A stretch of DNA of 6,395 nt from the NCBI GenBank assembly GCA_964648005.1, contig CAZYKR010000252.1, positions 1-6,395 on the forward strand, read 5' to 3'. Shown in pieces: positions 6,224-6,395 of the stretch (position 1 is the first letter of the stretch; the number at the start of each line of letters is the position of its first letter). The notes below the pieces were generated by a model. The model was not told the origin of the DNA and ran no database searches. It saw nothing but the letters and a program-made list of their open reading frames with translations. Source of the stretch: JAGQTE01 sp964648005. Lineage in GTDB: Bacteria; Actinomycetota; Acidimicrobiia; Acidimicrobiales; Acidimicrobilacustridaceae. The position numbers and the translations under genes were made by a program.

Positions 6224-6229
6224 CGTGCA

Positions 6230-6234
6230 CCTCC
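6230..6234 (-). promoter_or_regulatory. tadZ: Ribosome binding site of tadZ
   Basis: GGAGG on the minus strand lies six bases before GTG 6223. It supports this start over longer readings in the same region and so supports the short, receiver-less form of TadZ. Confidence 0.75.
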
Positions 6235-6274
6235 GTGCGCGCTCGTGGCTGCGTCGAGGGGAAGTGCGTTGCCG

Positions 6275-6303
6275 ACCGTACGGAGCGCACGACCTCCCCG
6301 CAA
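6275..6303 (-). promoter_or_regulatory. Candidate promoter of the tad operon
   Basis: On the minus strand TTGCGG (6303-6298) and TACGGT (6280-6275) are separated by exactly 17 bases. They fit the TTGnnn / TAnnnT form of housekeeping sigma promoters in actinobacteria. Transcription would start near 6268, giving a leader of about 45 bases with a ribosome binding site before tadZ. It stands in a 172-base stretch (6224-6395) in which I see no supported gene. The -35 matches consensus only in its first three bases, so this is a good candidate rather than a certainty. Confidence 0.5.
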
Positions 6304-6395
6304 CCGGATTTCGCCGGCGGCCCGTCCACCGACCGAGCGCGTCGCCGGATGCGGTGACCGACGACCGCCTCGCCGTCGCCGGCCATGCGCGCCCC

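Noticed and set aside
5685..6386. Minus-strand open frame starting at ATG 6386 across the promoter and tadZ
   Set aside because: It reads tadZ in the wrong frame, yields an Arg/Gly-rich product and has no conserved motif.
6264..6395. Plus-strand frame opening at GTG 6264 and running to the window end, as a possible divergent gene
   Set aside because: The purine-rich stretch before GTG is only two bases away, the predicted start overlaps the tad promoter, and the 44 visible residues have no recognisable pattern. It cannot be excluded without sequence beyond 6395.

Overview
This is a very GC-rich window with dense, co-directional coding on the minus strand. It most probably comes from the chromosome of an actinomycete-type bacterium (Actinomycetota). 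The evidence is the strong G/C preference at third codon positions, the GTG starts, and a gene order matching the compact actinobacterial tad (tight adherence pilus) locus, known in Mycobacterium tuberculosis as Rv3660c to Rv3654c. The exact lineage cannot be read from the sequence; an acidimicrobial or related environmental actinobacterium is only a guess.

Transcription runs from right to left. The right end (6224-6395) is a non-coding leader with a good promoter candidate (TTGCGG, 17 bases, TACGGT) and a ribosome binding site. It is followed by tadZ (CpaE-like ATPase, 6223-5552), tadA (CpaF-like assembly ATPase, 5559-4393), tadB (4393-3677) and tadC (3680-2928), which are inner-membrane platform proteins. 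These four reading frames overlap by 1 to 8 bases, so they look translationally coupled. A 79-base gap containing a perfect 6-bp hairpin then separates tadC from a short Flp/DUF4244-type pilin gene (2848-2624) with its own strong ribosome binding site. The pilin overlaps a TadE-like pseudopilin gene (2627-2223) by four bases.

Together the tad genes describe an envelope fibre machine. TadZ positions it, TadA hydrolyses ATP to drive it, TadB and TadC form the membrane platform, and Flp and TadE are the pilin-like substrates. A second TadE-like (TadF, Rv3654c-type) gene, usual in this place, is absent. No prepilin peptidase gene is in the window.

After a 120-base gap comes a 509-residue secreted protein of the PhoX/DUF839-like type (2102-573). 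Two bases beyond its stop is the start of a probable lipoprotein gene (570 to beyond position 1) that runs off the window. An exceptionally strong 12-bp hairpin with a UUCG loop (508-535) lies inside the first codons of this lipoprotein and 37 bases past the stop of the PhoX-like gene. It is either the operon terminator or an attenuator that decides lipoprotein expression.

I see no mobile element, CRISPR array, tRNA or rRNA. I found no wholly new system; the points most worth a second look are the UUCG hairpin, the tadC-flp hairpin and the secreted genes next to a tad locus that lacks TadF.
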